From: Oscheius dolichura
Lineage: Eukaryota > Nematoda > Chromadorea > Rhabditida > Rhabditidae
Reading direction: 5' to 3'
NCBI GenBank assembly: GCA_932521035.1
Contig: OW051494.1
Span: 124,001-188,000, forward strand
Length of the DNA stretch: 64,000 nucleotides
The notes under the pieces are model-generated. The model made no database searches, was not told the DNA's origin, and saw nothing but the letters and a program-made list of their open reading frames with translations. Shown here piece by piece: positions 32,804 to 43,254 of this stretch (within the stretch, counting starts at the first letter, position 1; every line of letters begins with the position of its first letter). A program made the position numbers and the translations under genes.

Positions 32804-33394
32804 ATGGCAGGACTATCTCGTTTGGCACCCGCTTCTCGTTCTGTTGTAAAGAGTTTCCAGAGAAACTCTTCTGGAGGCTTCTATGGAAGCCACAATGTCG
32901 ACGGATTCAAGGAATCACTGACCAAGTCGTTGAAGCATGCAGAGAGTAAGTGTTATTTTCTATATTGTTTGTTTAGCGTATTACATTCATAGAAATTTGA
33001 AGGAAAGTATTCAATTTTATGAACTAGATGTAAGATATTATTTGGCAGCAGTAATTCAATTTTATTTTCACATTTCATTTGAAAATTATTGTTTTTCAGA
33101 TACAAAGGAAACTTGGCGTAAAATCTTCTACATCGCCAGCATTCCATGCCTCCTGATGACGATGTATGCCGCCTTCAGCGACCACAAGAAGCACATGAGT
33201 CACGCTCGTCCCGAATACGTTGAGTACCCGTTCTTAAATGTTAGAAACAAGGTAATCTCTTGTAAACTTTATTTTATTAACAAATTTTTTAGCCTTTCCC
33301 TTGGGGAGACGGAAACCATTCTCTGTTCCACAACAAATCGGAGCAGTACGTTCCTGGAGTTGGCTATGAAGCCGAGAGAGAGGTACACCATTAG
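32804..33394 (+). CDS. cytochrome c oxidase subunit 6A
   Basis: Three exons (32804-32945, 33100-33251, 33293-33394) give 131 residues. An N-terminal mitochondrial presequence rich in Ser/Arg ([20 protein letters not shown]) is followed by [22 protein letters not shown], the single inner-membrane helix, then [20 protein letters not shown] and DGNHSLFHN, the signature of COX6A. The subunit sits on the intermembrane side of complex IV and tunes oxidase activity. A TTTTTTTTTCAG sits directly against the ATG, so trans-splicing would leave no 5' UTR of its own. The gene lies in an AT-rich island and converges with the carbonic anhydrase gene. Confidence 0.95.
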
Positions 33395-33740
33395 TTAGAC
33401 GATCAGTAGTAAAGATAAATATGTGTAAGTGTTTGTGTAGTTGTATATACTTGGCAGCAATAACATTTTCGAAATAATCCTAGGTACTTATCGACAATAT
33501 TTATTTATGCACCGTCTTTTAAAATTTGCAACCGGTATCAATATATGAGCTGAAAGAAGTACGCCGTAATTTGAGCTGTTCACCAAAACTCATAATCTTG
33601 GAGAGCATGATGATGTCTTTTTCTATGATGATGCGTAACATTGTGCGAATGGACAAGATGTGAATTTAGTCGATATTCGTATTTGGAGACGACATTGCGG
33701 CATTGTTGCTTTGACTGAAAGGCAAATGTCTTTGCTTCTT
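33395..33740. other. convergent 3' intergenic
   Basis: AT-rich spacer between COX6A and the carbonic-anhydrase-related gene. No further gene is seen. Confidence 0.6.
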
Positions 33741-34778
33741 TTATAAGTCTACCTTTATTTTTATCTGAATATTTGTTCGTAAAAGCCTTGCATGTAGCTC
33801 TTGCGCCATCCGTATATTCGGCGCCACAAATTTTGGTTCATCGCCTTTCTTGGGTGCTTCCGTAGTTTGCTGCAGCTTTCCCCATTCTCTCCACTAAATC
33901 CTTTTGAACTGTATAATTTTTTGCGCTTACATGATCGGCAGAAATGTGTATGGGTTGGTTTACAATTATCCAGGTAACAGTTTCATGGCAACCAGGAGAT
34001 GTCAATGATCCTTCATATGTTATATAGTCACGTGTTGAAGGTAGCAATTTCCACGGACGAAGATCAGCCAACTCCACGCGTTTTTCTAAAAAGTATTTTT
34101 ACATTTCCCTTTTATTTTTATACCTTTATAAAGGACACTTGCAGTGGCTATGGTTAATTTTAGAAGCTCGTCGTTTGTTTCCATACCAAACTGAAAGAGA
34201 TTAGACTTTGAGTACGGATCAACTTACATCGACTAAAATACATAAACCTACAAGGCCTCTCGGTGATTTACTGGCTATACTAAAATTGCTATAAAGGTCT
34301 GTGTTGAAGGCAAGCATTTGCAGCTGAAATTATTATTTTTTTAAATTATTTATTTCTATCTCTTACTTCCATAGGAAATCTCCGGCCATCAATTGTATGC
34401 TCGCTGCCATTTTGTTGTTCTCTACCAAAATGAATGTCAATTCTTTGAATTCTAAAGAGAGAATTATTTTAAAGTTAAATTATTTACCTATATCTATATT
34501 GTACAGGTCCGCCAGTTAAATTTACACTAGGAACACGATGCGAATTACCAATTCGTATTCTAGCCATCTGCCCAGTATTTACTAGCTCTGACATTACCTG
34601 GAATAATATTTTTGAAGTTATTTTGAATTGCAAATTACGCTATTCCTATCGATATGTATCGGCTTGGCATTGGGATCGAAGAGCAGCCTGTCGGGGCGGA
34701 TATCTATAGGAGATTGAAGCTTTCCCTTTGTGCACATCTCGCTATCCTTTCCTAGCATAAGTCCCCAAAAATTAGGCC
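33741..34778 (-). CDS. carbonic anhydrase-related protein, acatalytic (partial 5' end)
   Basis: Exons 34778-34639, 34597-34488, 34451-34367, 34323-34228, 34190-34124, 34085-33931 and 33893-33741 keep phase. The fold is clear: PNFWGLMLGKDSEMCTKGKL with QSPIDIRPDRLLFD, then RIDIHFGREQQNGSEHTIDG, SPRGLVGLCILVD, YEGSLTSPGCHETVTWIIVN and the C-terminal LLRTNI typical of the CA10/CA11 branch. Of the three zinc histidines (H94, H96, H119 in CA II) the first is Asp, so the protein should lack CO2 hydration activity, as known for CARPs, which act as secreted neuronal binding proteins. The first exon with the signal peptide was not identified; it should lie above 34800. One intron (33930-33894) is only 37 bp. 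Confidence 0.9.
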
Positions 34779-35508
34779 CTGAAAACTATTTTTATACATC
34801 TATATGTACTTTTTTTAATTTTAAAATCGTAGACATGCAGTAATATTCCTAGGTGATGTCTTCCGTGGACTTCCAAAGTACTTATTTTCCAATAAATAGC
34901 GTGACCACCCAGAACGTTTATACTCTACAGAAACATTTCGAATCTTCTTTATTTTTTTCTAAATGACACGTTATGTGAGAAATCGTACGGAAGGTCAAGT
35001 GGCATGACATCGCGTAGCAGAAACCCGAGGTTCTGGAACAAAAATCGCCGAAGATGATCCATCATCACAGAAAGTGTAAAGTGAATACTCATATCTTGAT
35101 TATTTTATGTAATAAACAATTTTTATAGCTTGTTATCCTCTCGCCCAAGGATTAAAGCGGCCCCCTCATGTTAACAATACTTATCCCATGCTCATCTCCG
35201 ATCGGCTAAGTCCTTTTTGACCTCCGGCGGCAGTGCTTTCTTAGAGGGGGAAGACGAAGAAATTCCGTCGGTCGTTCCGCGACGGCGGCCGTCGGATACA
35301 TTATAAAAGGCAGTCCGGTCCGCCGCCATCCTAGCCGCCCATATCTCGTCACTGCGTCATTGCGACAGACAACTTCTCGTTGCCATCCAGGGGCATAGGG
35401 GGCAATTAACTCTCTAATTCCTCTAGAAGTCATTTTTTAACCTCCTTTGGCCTATTTCTAATCAGTTTAATCCTCTTATTCATCCTCTACTACCCCGCTT
35501 TCCCCGAT
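34779..35508. other. intergenic; 5' end of carbonic anhydrase gene expected here
   Basis: AT-rich until about 35150, then GC-rich. A signal-peptide exon should be present on the minus strand but I could not choose one. Confidence 0.5.
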
Positions 35509-35607
35509 GCGCCCGCACCCGTAGAATCTCGGCAGCTCCCCGTTCCTTATATTCCGCACCGCTGAATCCCAATCCCGCGCGCTGCCGAGATTTTACGGGT
35601 GCAGGCG
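35509..35607. repeat. foldback pair upstream of collagen gene
   Basis: Left arm GCACCCGTAGAATCTCGGCAG (about 35515-35535) and right arm CTGCCGAGATTTTACGGGTG (about 35582-35602), with matching GCGC flanks and a loop of 45 bp. It ends 80 bp before the collagen start codon. Confidence 0.9.
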
Positions 35608-35687
35608 CGGGAACTCAAATGGAAAACGGGCTATTTCTCTATATTTCTAGGCTATTCAACCCAGAAAAAAACGAATTTTTAGGGATA

Positions 35688-36780
35688 ATGGAAGACCCTC
35701 GCGAGAGGGCCTATAAAGCGGTGACGTATGCCGCTGTCACCTTTTCCATCGTGGCCATCGTCTCCCTCTGTATCTCCATGCCTATTGTATACAGTTTTGT
35801 AGACGGAATTCAACATCAGACTAAGAGAGATCTACAGTTTTGTAAAGTAAAGAGCTCCAGGATCCCCCTAATAGTGATTTTAAGGACTCAGCTCGGGATA
35901 TTATGGGAGAAATCGGGCACAAGCGGCCCTCTCCATTTAGTGGATTCGTCAGAAACGCGACGGATCGTGTTAAACGTCAGGCAGTCGGTTGCGCCGGTTG
36001 CTGTAAGCCCGGCCATCCGGGACGCCCCGGCTTGCCCGGAAAGAATGGAAAGCCTGGAATCCCCGGTGCCCCCGGAAGGCCAGGAACACCTGGACGACCT
36101 CCTATTGTTTGCGAGGAAGTGGGTTATTTTGATCTTTTTGGGTCCTACCACGAAAATAGAGAAAAAAAATAGAAAATATCAACTTTTAGCTGGATATTCC
36201 CCCGTGTTCTCCCTGTCCTCCTGGAACTCCTGGACCCCAAGGACCTGCCGGTAAGTTGGGAATTTGAAAATGGCGGGAACTATTCAAATTAGAGCGAGAA
36301 TAAGTCAATTTTTAGGAAGTCCTGGAAATCCCGGCCGAGCTGGCAATCCCGGAAGGCCTGGTGCCCCCGGTACCCCCGGTCCTCCTGGTCCTAACGGCCC
36401 CACCGGACCCCCTGGAACCCCTGGAAACGACGGAGAAAAGGGAGAGCCAGGACGGCCGGCCCCCAGTTCCCCTGCCATTCCCGGAGACCCAGGAACTCCT
36501 GGAGACGTTGGTAAGATTCGCCCCCTGTGCCCCCAGCTAAACAATCCCTTCAGGATCTGCCGGTTTGCCGGGATCCGATGGTCAGCCAGGAAGAGACGGC
36601 CAGCCGGGTCAGGTTGGTCCTCCCGGACCTCCCGGAGCCCCGGGGGCGCCCGGCCCCAGCGGCCCCCAGGGAGAGCCGGGAGCCGTCGGAATGCCCGGTC
36701 CCCAGGGAGAACGCGGTATCTGTCCAAAATACTGTGCCCTGGACGGAGGAGTCTTCTTCGAGGACGGAACACGGCGATAA
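35688..36780 (+). CDS. nematode cuticle collagen
   Basis: Five exons (35688-35846, 35885-36118, 36190-36250, 36316-36510, 36554-36780) give 291 residues. A short N-terminus with a membrane-spanning signal anchor ([20 protein letters not shown]), a furin-type site (RVKRQ), a first Cys cluster CAGCC, then interrupted Gly-X-Y blocks separated by Cys knots (PPCSPCPPG, and CPKYC at the end) are the plan of rhabditid cuticle collagens. The chain is secreted by the hypodermis, trimerised, cross-linked and laid down at moults. A TTTTTAG six bases before the start is a likely spliced-leader acceptor. Exons are GC-rich, unlike the AT-rich neighbours to the left. Confidence 0.96.
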
Positions 36781-37730
36781 CGGGTCTGCCAGAATTACTC
36801 CATCCCACCGTAATAAGCAATTTTATTTGTATTCTTCTATTATTAAATTGTTTATATTCTCTCTCTCTCTATAGTCTCTTTTTAAGAGGGGAGGGAGTCC
36901 AATTTCTGGTTTTCTCTCCTTCTCGAGGAATCCTTGTTAGACCCCGCCGCCCGACCAGATCCCCCCGTCCTCCTCATCCTCTCCCACCCTTGAGGAAGAA
37001 CGCGACCAGAGGGGGAACCAGTTAGACAAGGGGTGGGGGCAGATTGGCAGAATTTCCTCTCGAAAAGAAGGGAAGGGGCCAATCAAATTGTTTCTCCCAG
37101 GCTAATTTACGGGAGGGGCCCATTTCGGTCTCTTATCCTAATCTATTCCAAGCCATTCCACTTTAACTGCTTACTACTTTGCTTTTTAAGACTTTACAGT
37201 GGTTTTAAACCAGCTGAAGTCCTATTACTTGATGCTTATAAGAAAACTTTTTGAAGTGAAAATTAGATAACATTGTAGGCCTTAGATATTAGTGTCCATC
37301 GATAGATCTCGGTGTAATAAGCACCTTTTATTTTTTGACTGAGGAAATTGGATCAGTTGGCGTAGAGATAAAAGCGATTTAGGCCCTTCAAAACCCAGAA
37401 TTTCGGTCTTTTTCGGTACCAAATGATTATTTCTCCGTCCCGAAGATAGTTATGGCTGGCCAAGACTCGATAATCAAGGTCCAGCGTTTGTTATTCCAAA
37501 ATATGGCTAAAACTTGAGTCCTCTCATTTCTCAAGGACAAAACACGATAGTCCTTGATCTTTTGAGTAAAATTTCTATAGAAATTCTGCAAAATATCAGG
37601 AAATTCCGCTCCGAACCGCCATGTTACAAATCGCAGCAGCTTTCCTTCCCCTGATCCATTTTAGGTACATTTCCACTCAAATATTCAGTCTCATTTCATG
37701 GCTATCATGAAAAATTCCCCCCGATCTTAC
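36781..37730. other. intergenic downstream of collagen
   Basis: No confident gene. A minus-strand open stretch around 37340-37500 (…LDYRVLASHNYLRDGEIII…) looks protein-like but is blocked upstream by a stop and has no splice site that would join it to the exon at 37731-37821 in the right frame. Confidence 0.4.
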
Positions 37731-37821
37731 CTCCCATGACGTCGTTGTCATAGGTCCAGGGATATTCATCGGCTGCTGTTACTGTCGCGGGGAGGAGCAG
37801 GTAGAGGAAGAGTAATCGCAT
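37731..37821 (-). CDS. first exon of a small secreted protein (rest unresolved)
   Basis: The exon encodes MRLLFLYLLLPATVTAADEY then PWTYDNDVMG and stops at a good GGTAAGAT donor. The first 17 residues are a classical signal peptide. The downstream exon is uncertain: an acceptor TTTTAG near 37512 would add about 25 residues (AIFWNNKRW...) and a stop. The gene could therefore make a short secreted peptide of about 56 residues, or a longer product spliced further down. No family is recognised. Confidence 0.4.
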
Positions 37822-38559
37822 TCTAAAAAGGAGGAAAATAAGAAGAAGATGTGTCAATAAAAAAGGAGGAATTGGAGCAGATTGGAAGAGGAGAAAAGGA
37901 CGAATAGGCCATGAAATGAAGCCTTGAGGCGACAGCCGGGAGGAAGGGATAATTCATGAGCAGAGAGAGACGGGATTGGAGGGCACGGGGAGGATTCTCA
38001 CGCGAAGAAGAAGATCTTGGCAGTTGGGGTGGGTGATTGAGAAAGAGGGAGCGTAATATATAGGTGGCAAAAAGAGAGGTTAATCTCGAGGAGGAGCCCC
38101 TTTTCCCTGTTATAAAGTGGGGTAGGGGGCAGAGCCATGTATTCTGACACTCGGGGCATTTCATGCCCAGGGGTCGTCTCAAATCTCAGCCCCCTCTCTC
38201 CTTGTTAATTAGAGGCTCGTACTTTTTCGTGTTAACAAAGAATTAACCCCCGAGAATTCAAAAAAGCCGAAAACATGAAACGGAATACTAATAAAGCCTG
38301 GGGGAAAATCTTTTTTACTGGGCGGAAAGCGAGCTGTTTTGAGGCGCCGGCGCGGGGCATAATAGCTCATAATTACAGGTGAATTCGAGCGTCGCCAAGG
38401 AGATTTTATGATGAGCAATGTTTGTGAGCCTTTCGGGCAAGGGGGAGGAATAATGGGGGGAGTTAAAAACAGGTGTTATTTCAAAGAAAAATGAAGATTG
38501 CAACAGCTGCCGCCGCAAGGGAAAAACTTGGCTATTTGAGTTTGAAATGTCTAATTTCT

Positions 38560-38650
38560 AAAAATTGGAGCCAGTAGTTTTGTAGAGAATTTTCTGGAAA
38601 ACCGGGCAATATCAAAAACATTGCATAAATTATATTTTTAGTGGAGTAAT
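38560..38650 (+). repeat. dispersed GAATTTTCT repeat
   Basis: Core TTTTGTAGAGAATTTTCTGG then GGGCAATATCAAAAACATTG. Confidence 0.8.
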
Positions 38651-38799
38651 TAAGCAAAGAAGTCGGTAGACCATTATCATTAGACAATTCTGGTCAGCGT
38701 TGGTGCAAAATGTCTGCTTTTTAAAATCTTTTGTCCAGATCTTGTTTAGCATAATTTTCTGACCTTGCTCACCGCCCAGATACAAAAAGTTTTTGATAT

Positions 38800-39010
38800 T
38801 CAAATGAACATGGAAGTCATAAGGGCGCCGCCGTTAGGATTATTACTGCGGCGGGGGAACTCTAGGCTATTTGTGGCTAAAAACGTCTTATTTTCAAAAA
38901 AAGAGTTACAGTAACCTTGTTCAGAATTTTCTACTCTTTCTGATGGTATAAAAATCTTCCAGAAATTTGATTCTGTTGGAGAGTTATTGTCCAAAAAAGC
39001 TGGAAGACCA
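38800..39010 (+). repeat. dispersed GAATTTTCT repeat, full-length type
   Basis: GC head (GGGCGCCGCCGTTAGGATTA, TTACTGCGGCGGGGGAAC), then CTTGTTCAGAATTTTCTACT, GATGGTATAAAAATCTTCC and GGAGAGTTATTG. The order is the same as in the WDR60-intron copy. Confidence 0.85.
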
Positions 39011-39506
39011 TACTCCCTGGTGGTCAAATTGAAAAAAAAGGCCGCTTTTCTTAAGTATTCCTTTCCTGAGTATCCTACAACCTACTCAGTCAATTTCACT
39101 CCTTATCCCCTTTAACTTCCCGCTACAATTGCCCCCTGTTGATTAATTTGCTCTCCTTCCCTAGCCTCCAAGATTTCTAGTTGTTTTTGTCCCAGAATCC
39201 CTCCGCTCCCCTATAATTTCAGCTGAAAACAAGATGGAATTCTTAATAGAGGAAGGGGAAAAATATCAAGGAATTGAATCAACTTGAACACTCGAAGACG
39301 GGGGTTAGTACAAACCAGGAGAAATAGCCGTCTCTCTGGGGAGAGATGACCCAATTTGCTGCTCATTTAGTGGAGGGCGTCACCTGGAACAGGAAGAGGA
39401 CGCTCAATTCAACGGGAATTCCTCTACAGTATCCAATTAAAAGAATAATTCAAAAATAAGGAAGAAATAAGCAAAAAAAGTGATCAAAGAGGTCAGAGCC
39501 CGAAAT

Positions 39507-39534
39507 GCGCGCGCACCCGTAAAATCTCGGCAGC
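39507..39534 (+). repeat. solo foldback arm, U2-like orientation
   Basis: CGCACCCGTAAAATCTCGGC, flanked by GC repeats; no partner arm within 300 bp. Confidence 0.75.
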
Positions 39535-40303
39535 CAGCGGGCTAGTCACTATATAGGTGAGGAGCGCGCTCCCTTCTTTCGCCCCCGAATTTCGAAGGGA
39601 TTCCGTCACTTTGACGGTGTCTTCAAAAATTTGGGTAGAGTGAAATTCCAGCTTGATCTCTTCATAGGCCTTGTGCTTATGGAGATTTGCACTATGGAGA
39701 CATTTTTTCGACTTTTTTTGGAGCTAAAAGGGGACAGAGAGGTCAAAAGAGTGAATTGGCCGGCTAAATCCGGAAACGAACACTGGCGGTGAGAATAAGC
39801 GGGGGCTCCATGAAGGAGGTGGTCCAAACATGCGGCGGTGCATATGCAATTGCAATGCATAAGCGGAACGAGAGAGAGAGTGAACCACCACCTCTCCTCT
39901 CGTTGTGTCCGCATTGCTTCCACTACGACGGAGAGCCAAATTGAAGGTCTTTTGGAAGTGTCTTGGGGAAGAGAAAAGCGGAGACAAAGACTCCTTATGA
40001 AAGTATCCGGCAGAGGAAGAGGAGGAGGAGATAATTGAGCAAAGCCGTTTGGAACTCAATTAGGATGGTGACTGGCTCGGCTGAGGTGAGATTAGGAACT
40101 TCCCTGATTTTTAAATTAGCCAGAGAGCCGGCAGTGTTCTAGTCTAGAGGGGATCTTTTGACTTTTTACTGTATTTTCGCAGCCAGAAAAGGACTGTTGG
40201 GGTTAAAATTGTTCTCTACTGTATAGGATGTTAAAAATAAGAAGATTGGAAAAACGCAAAAAAATGGAAGAAAATGAGCAGGACCAGTTCTTGGTCTCGG
40301 CGG

Positions 40304-40388
40304 CGCGTGCACCTGTAAAATCTCGGCAGCTCGACGACCTGTATTCAATGTTCCTAACTCGCGCGCTGCCGAGATTCTACGGGTGCAG
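40304..40388. repeat. foldback pair
   Basis: Left arm GTGCACCTGTAAAATCTCGG and right arm CTGCCGAGATTCTACGGGTG, about 31-bp loop. Confidence 0.88.
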
Positions 40389-40984
40389 CTACTGCACCCT
40401 GCCGGTCATACCCCGCCTAGCTAATGACCATTTCTGCACTGCCGCCCGACGTAGAGATGATGCAAAGAATATACATAAAAAATGAATTGCTCAGCTTGCT
40501 GGGTAGAGTAAAATTGGTTCCCAGCCGGGGTGGGAGAAAAATGACACGGCCCCCCTCCGGATTGTCACCTGCCTGCTGCTGTTGCTGCCTAGTCACCGTC
40601 CAATTGAGAGAAATATATGTGTAGGGAGAATATCCCACGTGTTTTGCCTTTATCTTGTTCTTTCCCTCTCCGTCACTTTGTCTGAACGGGGATAAATACT
40701 AACTGGCCTCATTTGTCCTCTAAATAGAGCAGACATCTCGTGGATATTTTGAGAGAACTTTGAGGTCAAATCGGGGCTACAAAAACAGCCCCCCAATTGC
40801 TCTCTGGGAATCGGGCGAATTCCTAGGGGAGCGGAGGAAGAAGAAGAAAAATAACGGCTGAATAGGTTAGAAGGTTCGAAACAATTGAATTTTTCAGCTG
40901 AAAAAGGGGAAGTCGCCGAGAATTTTCCTATTGGAAGGGTTTATGGTCTTTTTGAGCTAAATTAAGAAATTTCTGAAACCCGTC

Positions 40985-41050
40985 AAACGGCGCAGTTGGT
41001 TGGGGCGCGCGCCAGCAGTAGATGGTCACTGGTTCGATCCCCGTCAGAAG
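40985..41050 (+). other. tRNA-like sequence
   Basis: GGCGCAGTTGGTTGGGGCGC resembles a tRNA D arm (A box) and CTGGTTCGATCCCCGT a B box, but the T stem does not pair and no acceptor stem is seen. It is probably a tRNA-derived repeat or pseudogene. Confidence 0.4.
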
Positions 41051-41186
41051 AAAAGCTTTTTCCTTTTTTCTTTTGAATTCCCACCTGTAGATTACAGTAA
41101 TCTGACGTCTTTACTGGTAATATTTTGCTAAAAATAAACGGTAAACCCCATTTCCCATTCATACAACTTTCTTCCGTAGTAGCAGA

Positions 41187-42322
41187 ATGACGGCAGAGAT
41201 TTTGCTCCATACTAGCCAACTGTATAAGCCGGCAGCCGAATTGAAATTCCTCTGCAACCGTGTCATCAACCGCATCCTCCAGCAGAAACACATGTGCGGC
41301 ATCGGTGACGACGAGCTGGATGTGATTCTGCAGTCGGCAACTGAAGTACTCGCCCCGGAGACGGCTCTCCTGGAAATCAAGGCGCCTCTCATTGTGTTCG
41401 GTGATATCCACGGCCAGCTGAATGATCTCATCAAGTCATTTTCTTTATTTATTTTTTTAGTAAAAAATATTCTAGGTGGTTTTCGGTGGTGGGCTTCCCC
41501 CCTCAGAATAAGCTGCTCTTCCTCGGCGATTATGTGGATCGTGGTAAGAAGTCCCTCGAGGTGATGACCCTCCTCCTCTGCTACAAGATCCTCCACCCCG
41601 AGCGGATCTATCTCCTCCGCGGGAATCACGAATGCTCCAAGATGAATCGCATCTACGGCTTCTATGAAGAACTTCGCCGTAAGAGATCGCCCCTCGTCTG
41701 GAAGAAGTTCAACTCCGTCTTCAATGAGCTGCCTCTCTGCGCGGCCATCAGCGAGCGCATCCTCTGCATGTAATTGTATTTTTAATTTAAAAACAGTTCA
41801 AATTTTAGGCATGGAGGCATTTCACCGAGCGCCACGAGCTGGACCAAGCTGCGTGAGCTGCAAAAGCCGAAGAATCCAAGAGCCTGTGATGAGGGCATCG
41901 CTGTTGACTTGATGTGGTCTGATCCTACGAACGATCCCTGTGGAAGTGGCGGATTCCAGTACAATTCGAATCGTGCGTGCTCGGTAATGTTCGATGAATC
42001 CTCCATCAGTAAGATGTGCTCCGTCTTGGAGATCGACTTCGTCTGCCGGGCGCATGAAGTCATGGTCAAAGGCCACCAGTGGCATTTCGGCAATCGGCTG
42101 GTCACTCTCTTCTCTGCACCGAACTATTGTGGAGCTGAAGGAAATAGTGGATCAGTGATGCACGTCTCCGCCAAGCTGGACATTTGGTTCACGACCTTGA
42201 AGCCGATGCTGGAGCGGGATGGGCTGTCTACGCGGCAGAAAGAGCTCCTGCAGAAGCAGATGGCGGTTTTGGAGGCCAAGAGTCCTGATCCCAACGCTCG
42301 CAAGCCTACTAACACTAAATAA
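41187..42322 (+). CDS. PP1-like serine/threonine protein phosphatase
   Basis: Three exons (41187-41434, 41476-41769, 41809-42322) give 351 residues. All metal and catalytic motifs are present: GDIHG, GDYVDRG, RGNHE, HGGIS, CRAHEV and SAPNYCG. The sequence is clearly more divergent than housekeeping PP1 (HGGIS for HGGLS, altered substrate-groove residues, a C-terminal tail rich in Gln/Lys). Nematodes carry many such fast-evolving PP1 paralogues, many expressed in sperm; that role here is inference. The enzyme should be active on phospho-Ser/Thr. The stop TAA overlaps AAATAAA. A GTAGCAG acceptor precedes the start by one base. Confidence 0.93.
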
Positions 42323-42481
42323 AATCAACATCAAAAAGCTCTGTATTTTCTTGTCTTTCTTATTTGTTAATGTTGTCAAGTTTCTCATTTTAAAATTCAA
42401 CAAAAGAAGATGATATTAGAAATAGACTCTTTATACTCTGCAAATACATATATAGCAATGAAAAATAATATAAAATACTGA

Positions 42482-42913
42482 CTATGGAATTATTTTGCTT
42501 GTGGCAGTGTCGGCTTCTACTTTTAACTCGTACAATTGTCGTAGCTGCTCTTCCGTAAACGTATCTAAGGAGTCAAGATTCTTTCCTAATGTTTTCTTTG
42601 CTATTCCTTTGTTTGAAAGCTGAAAATATTAAGCTACTATGAAAATAATTGAAAAAGAAGTAAACACAAAAAAATAGAAACTTACTTGCTTTGATAAAAC
42701 GGTTGTATAATTCATCCATTCTTTAAAAAATCCATTCAAATGTTGTTGATTTGTAACTTCTTTATGTGAGCGAAATTCTGCTTTCACATACTGATCGCCC
42801 ATAAATCTTACTTGAGGAGGAAGTCCATAATGTAAACGAAGTATTCTCTTGTAGAGCACTAGTGGAAATAATTTTGGATCTATTACTACTTCTACGGCTT
42901 TTCTTAGCGCCAT
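42482..42913 (-). CDS. succinate dehydrogenase assembly factor 3 (SDHAF3/ACN9)
   Basis: Two exons (42913-42686, 42619-42482) give 121 residues, against about 125 in human. The LYR-type start LVLYKRILRLHYGLPPQVR, then MGDQYVKAEFRSHKEVTNQQ and FFKEWMNYTTVL are the ACN9 signature. The protein is a mitochondrial matrix LYR-motif chaperone that helps mature the iron-sulfur subunit of complex II. A likely trans-splice acceptor TATTTCCAG lies 6 bases before the ATG. The gene lies in an AT-rich island. Confidence 0.93.
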
Positions 42914-43254
42914 ACTACCTGGAAATAATATTTGATGTAGAAAAAGTGGAGAGAAAGAGTAGAAACGACATGAAGCAAGTGAAAGAAGAGAAGAATAGGC
43001 GGGATAGCGTGAGCAATAAAAGTTGGAAAACTTTTTTGAGAAACGCCAAACTGGCTTCTGAACTTGGGAAATTCTCAAACTTGTTGTTCTTTCAATTGTT
43101 TCAGATGTTGCGAGATAGCTTTTCATCCAATTTTCATGTTATTTCAAGGCGGACAACTGGCTACATCTTCTATAGCAAAAAATAAGATCAGAGTAAGTGT
43201 ACAATTGTTTATTTTCGTATTTACATTTGCAATATATACAAAAACAGATCATAT
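42914..43254. other. AT-rich intergenic
   Basis: Short spacer between SDHAF3 and the cathepsin on the same strand. The 340-bp gap is rather long for an operon, and no gene is seen. Confidence 0.55.

Larger units (their letters stand above)
37822..41184. other. 3.4-kb intergenic region with repeats
   Basis: No gene recognised. It contains dispersed repeats at 38560-38650 and 38800-39010, a solo foldback arm at 39507-39534, a foldback pair at 40304-40388 and a tRNA-like sequence at 40985-41050. A minus-strand frame at 39600-39720 looks weakly protein-like but has no supporting exon structure. Confidence 0.5.

Noticed and set aside
36264-37025. Long alternative frames across the collagen exons on both strands
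   Set aside because: They are shadows of GC-rich Gly-X-Y codons; the phase-consistent exons give a canonical cuticle collagen.
37340-37500. Minus-strand protein-like stretch as second exon of the signal-peptide gene
   Set aside because: A stop codon lies just upstream in that frame and no acceptor sits between the stop and the open stretch.
40985-41050. Functional tRNA gene
   Set aside because: The T stem does not pair and there is no acceptor stem; kept only as tRNA-like.
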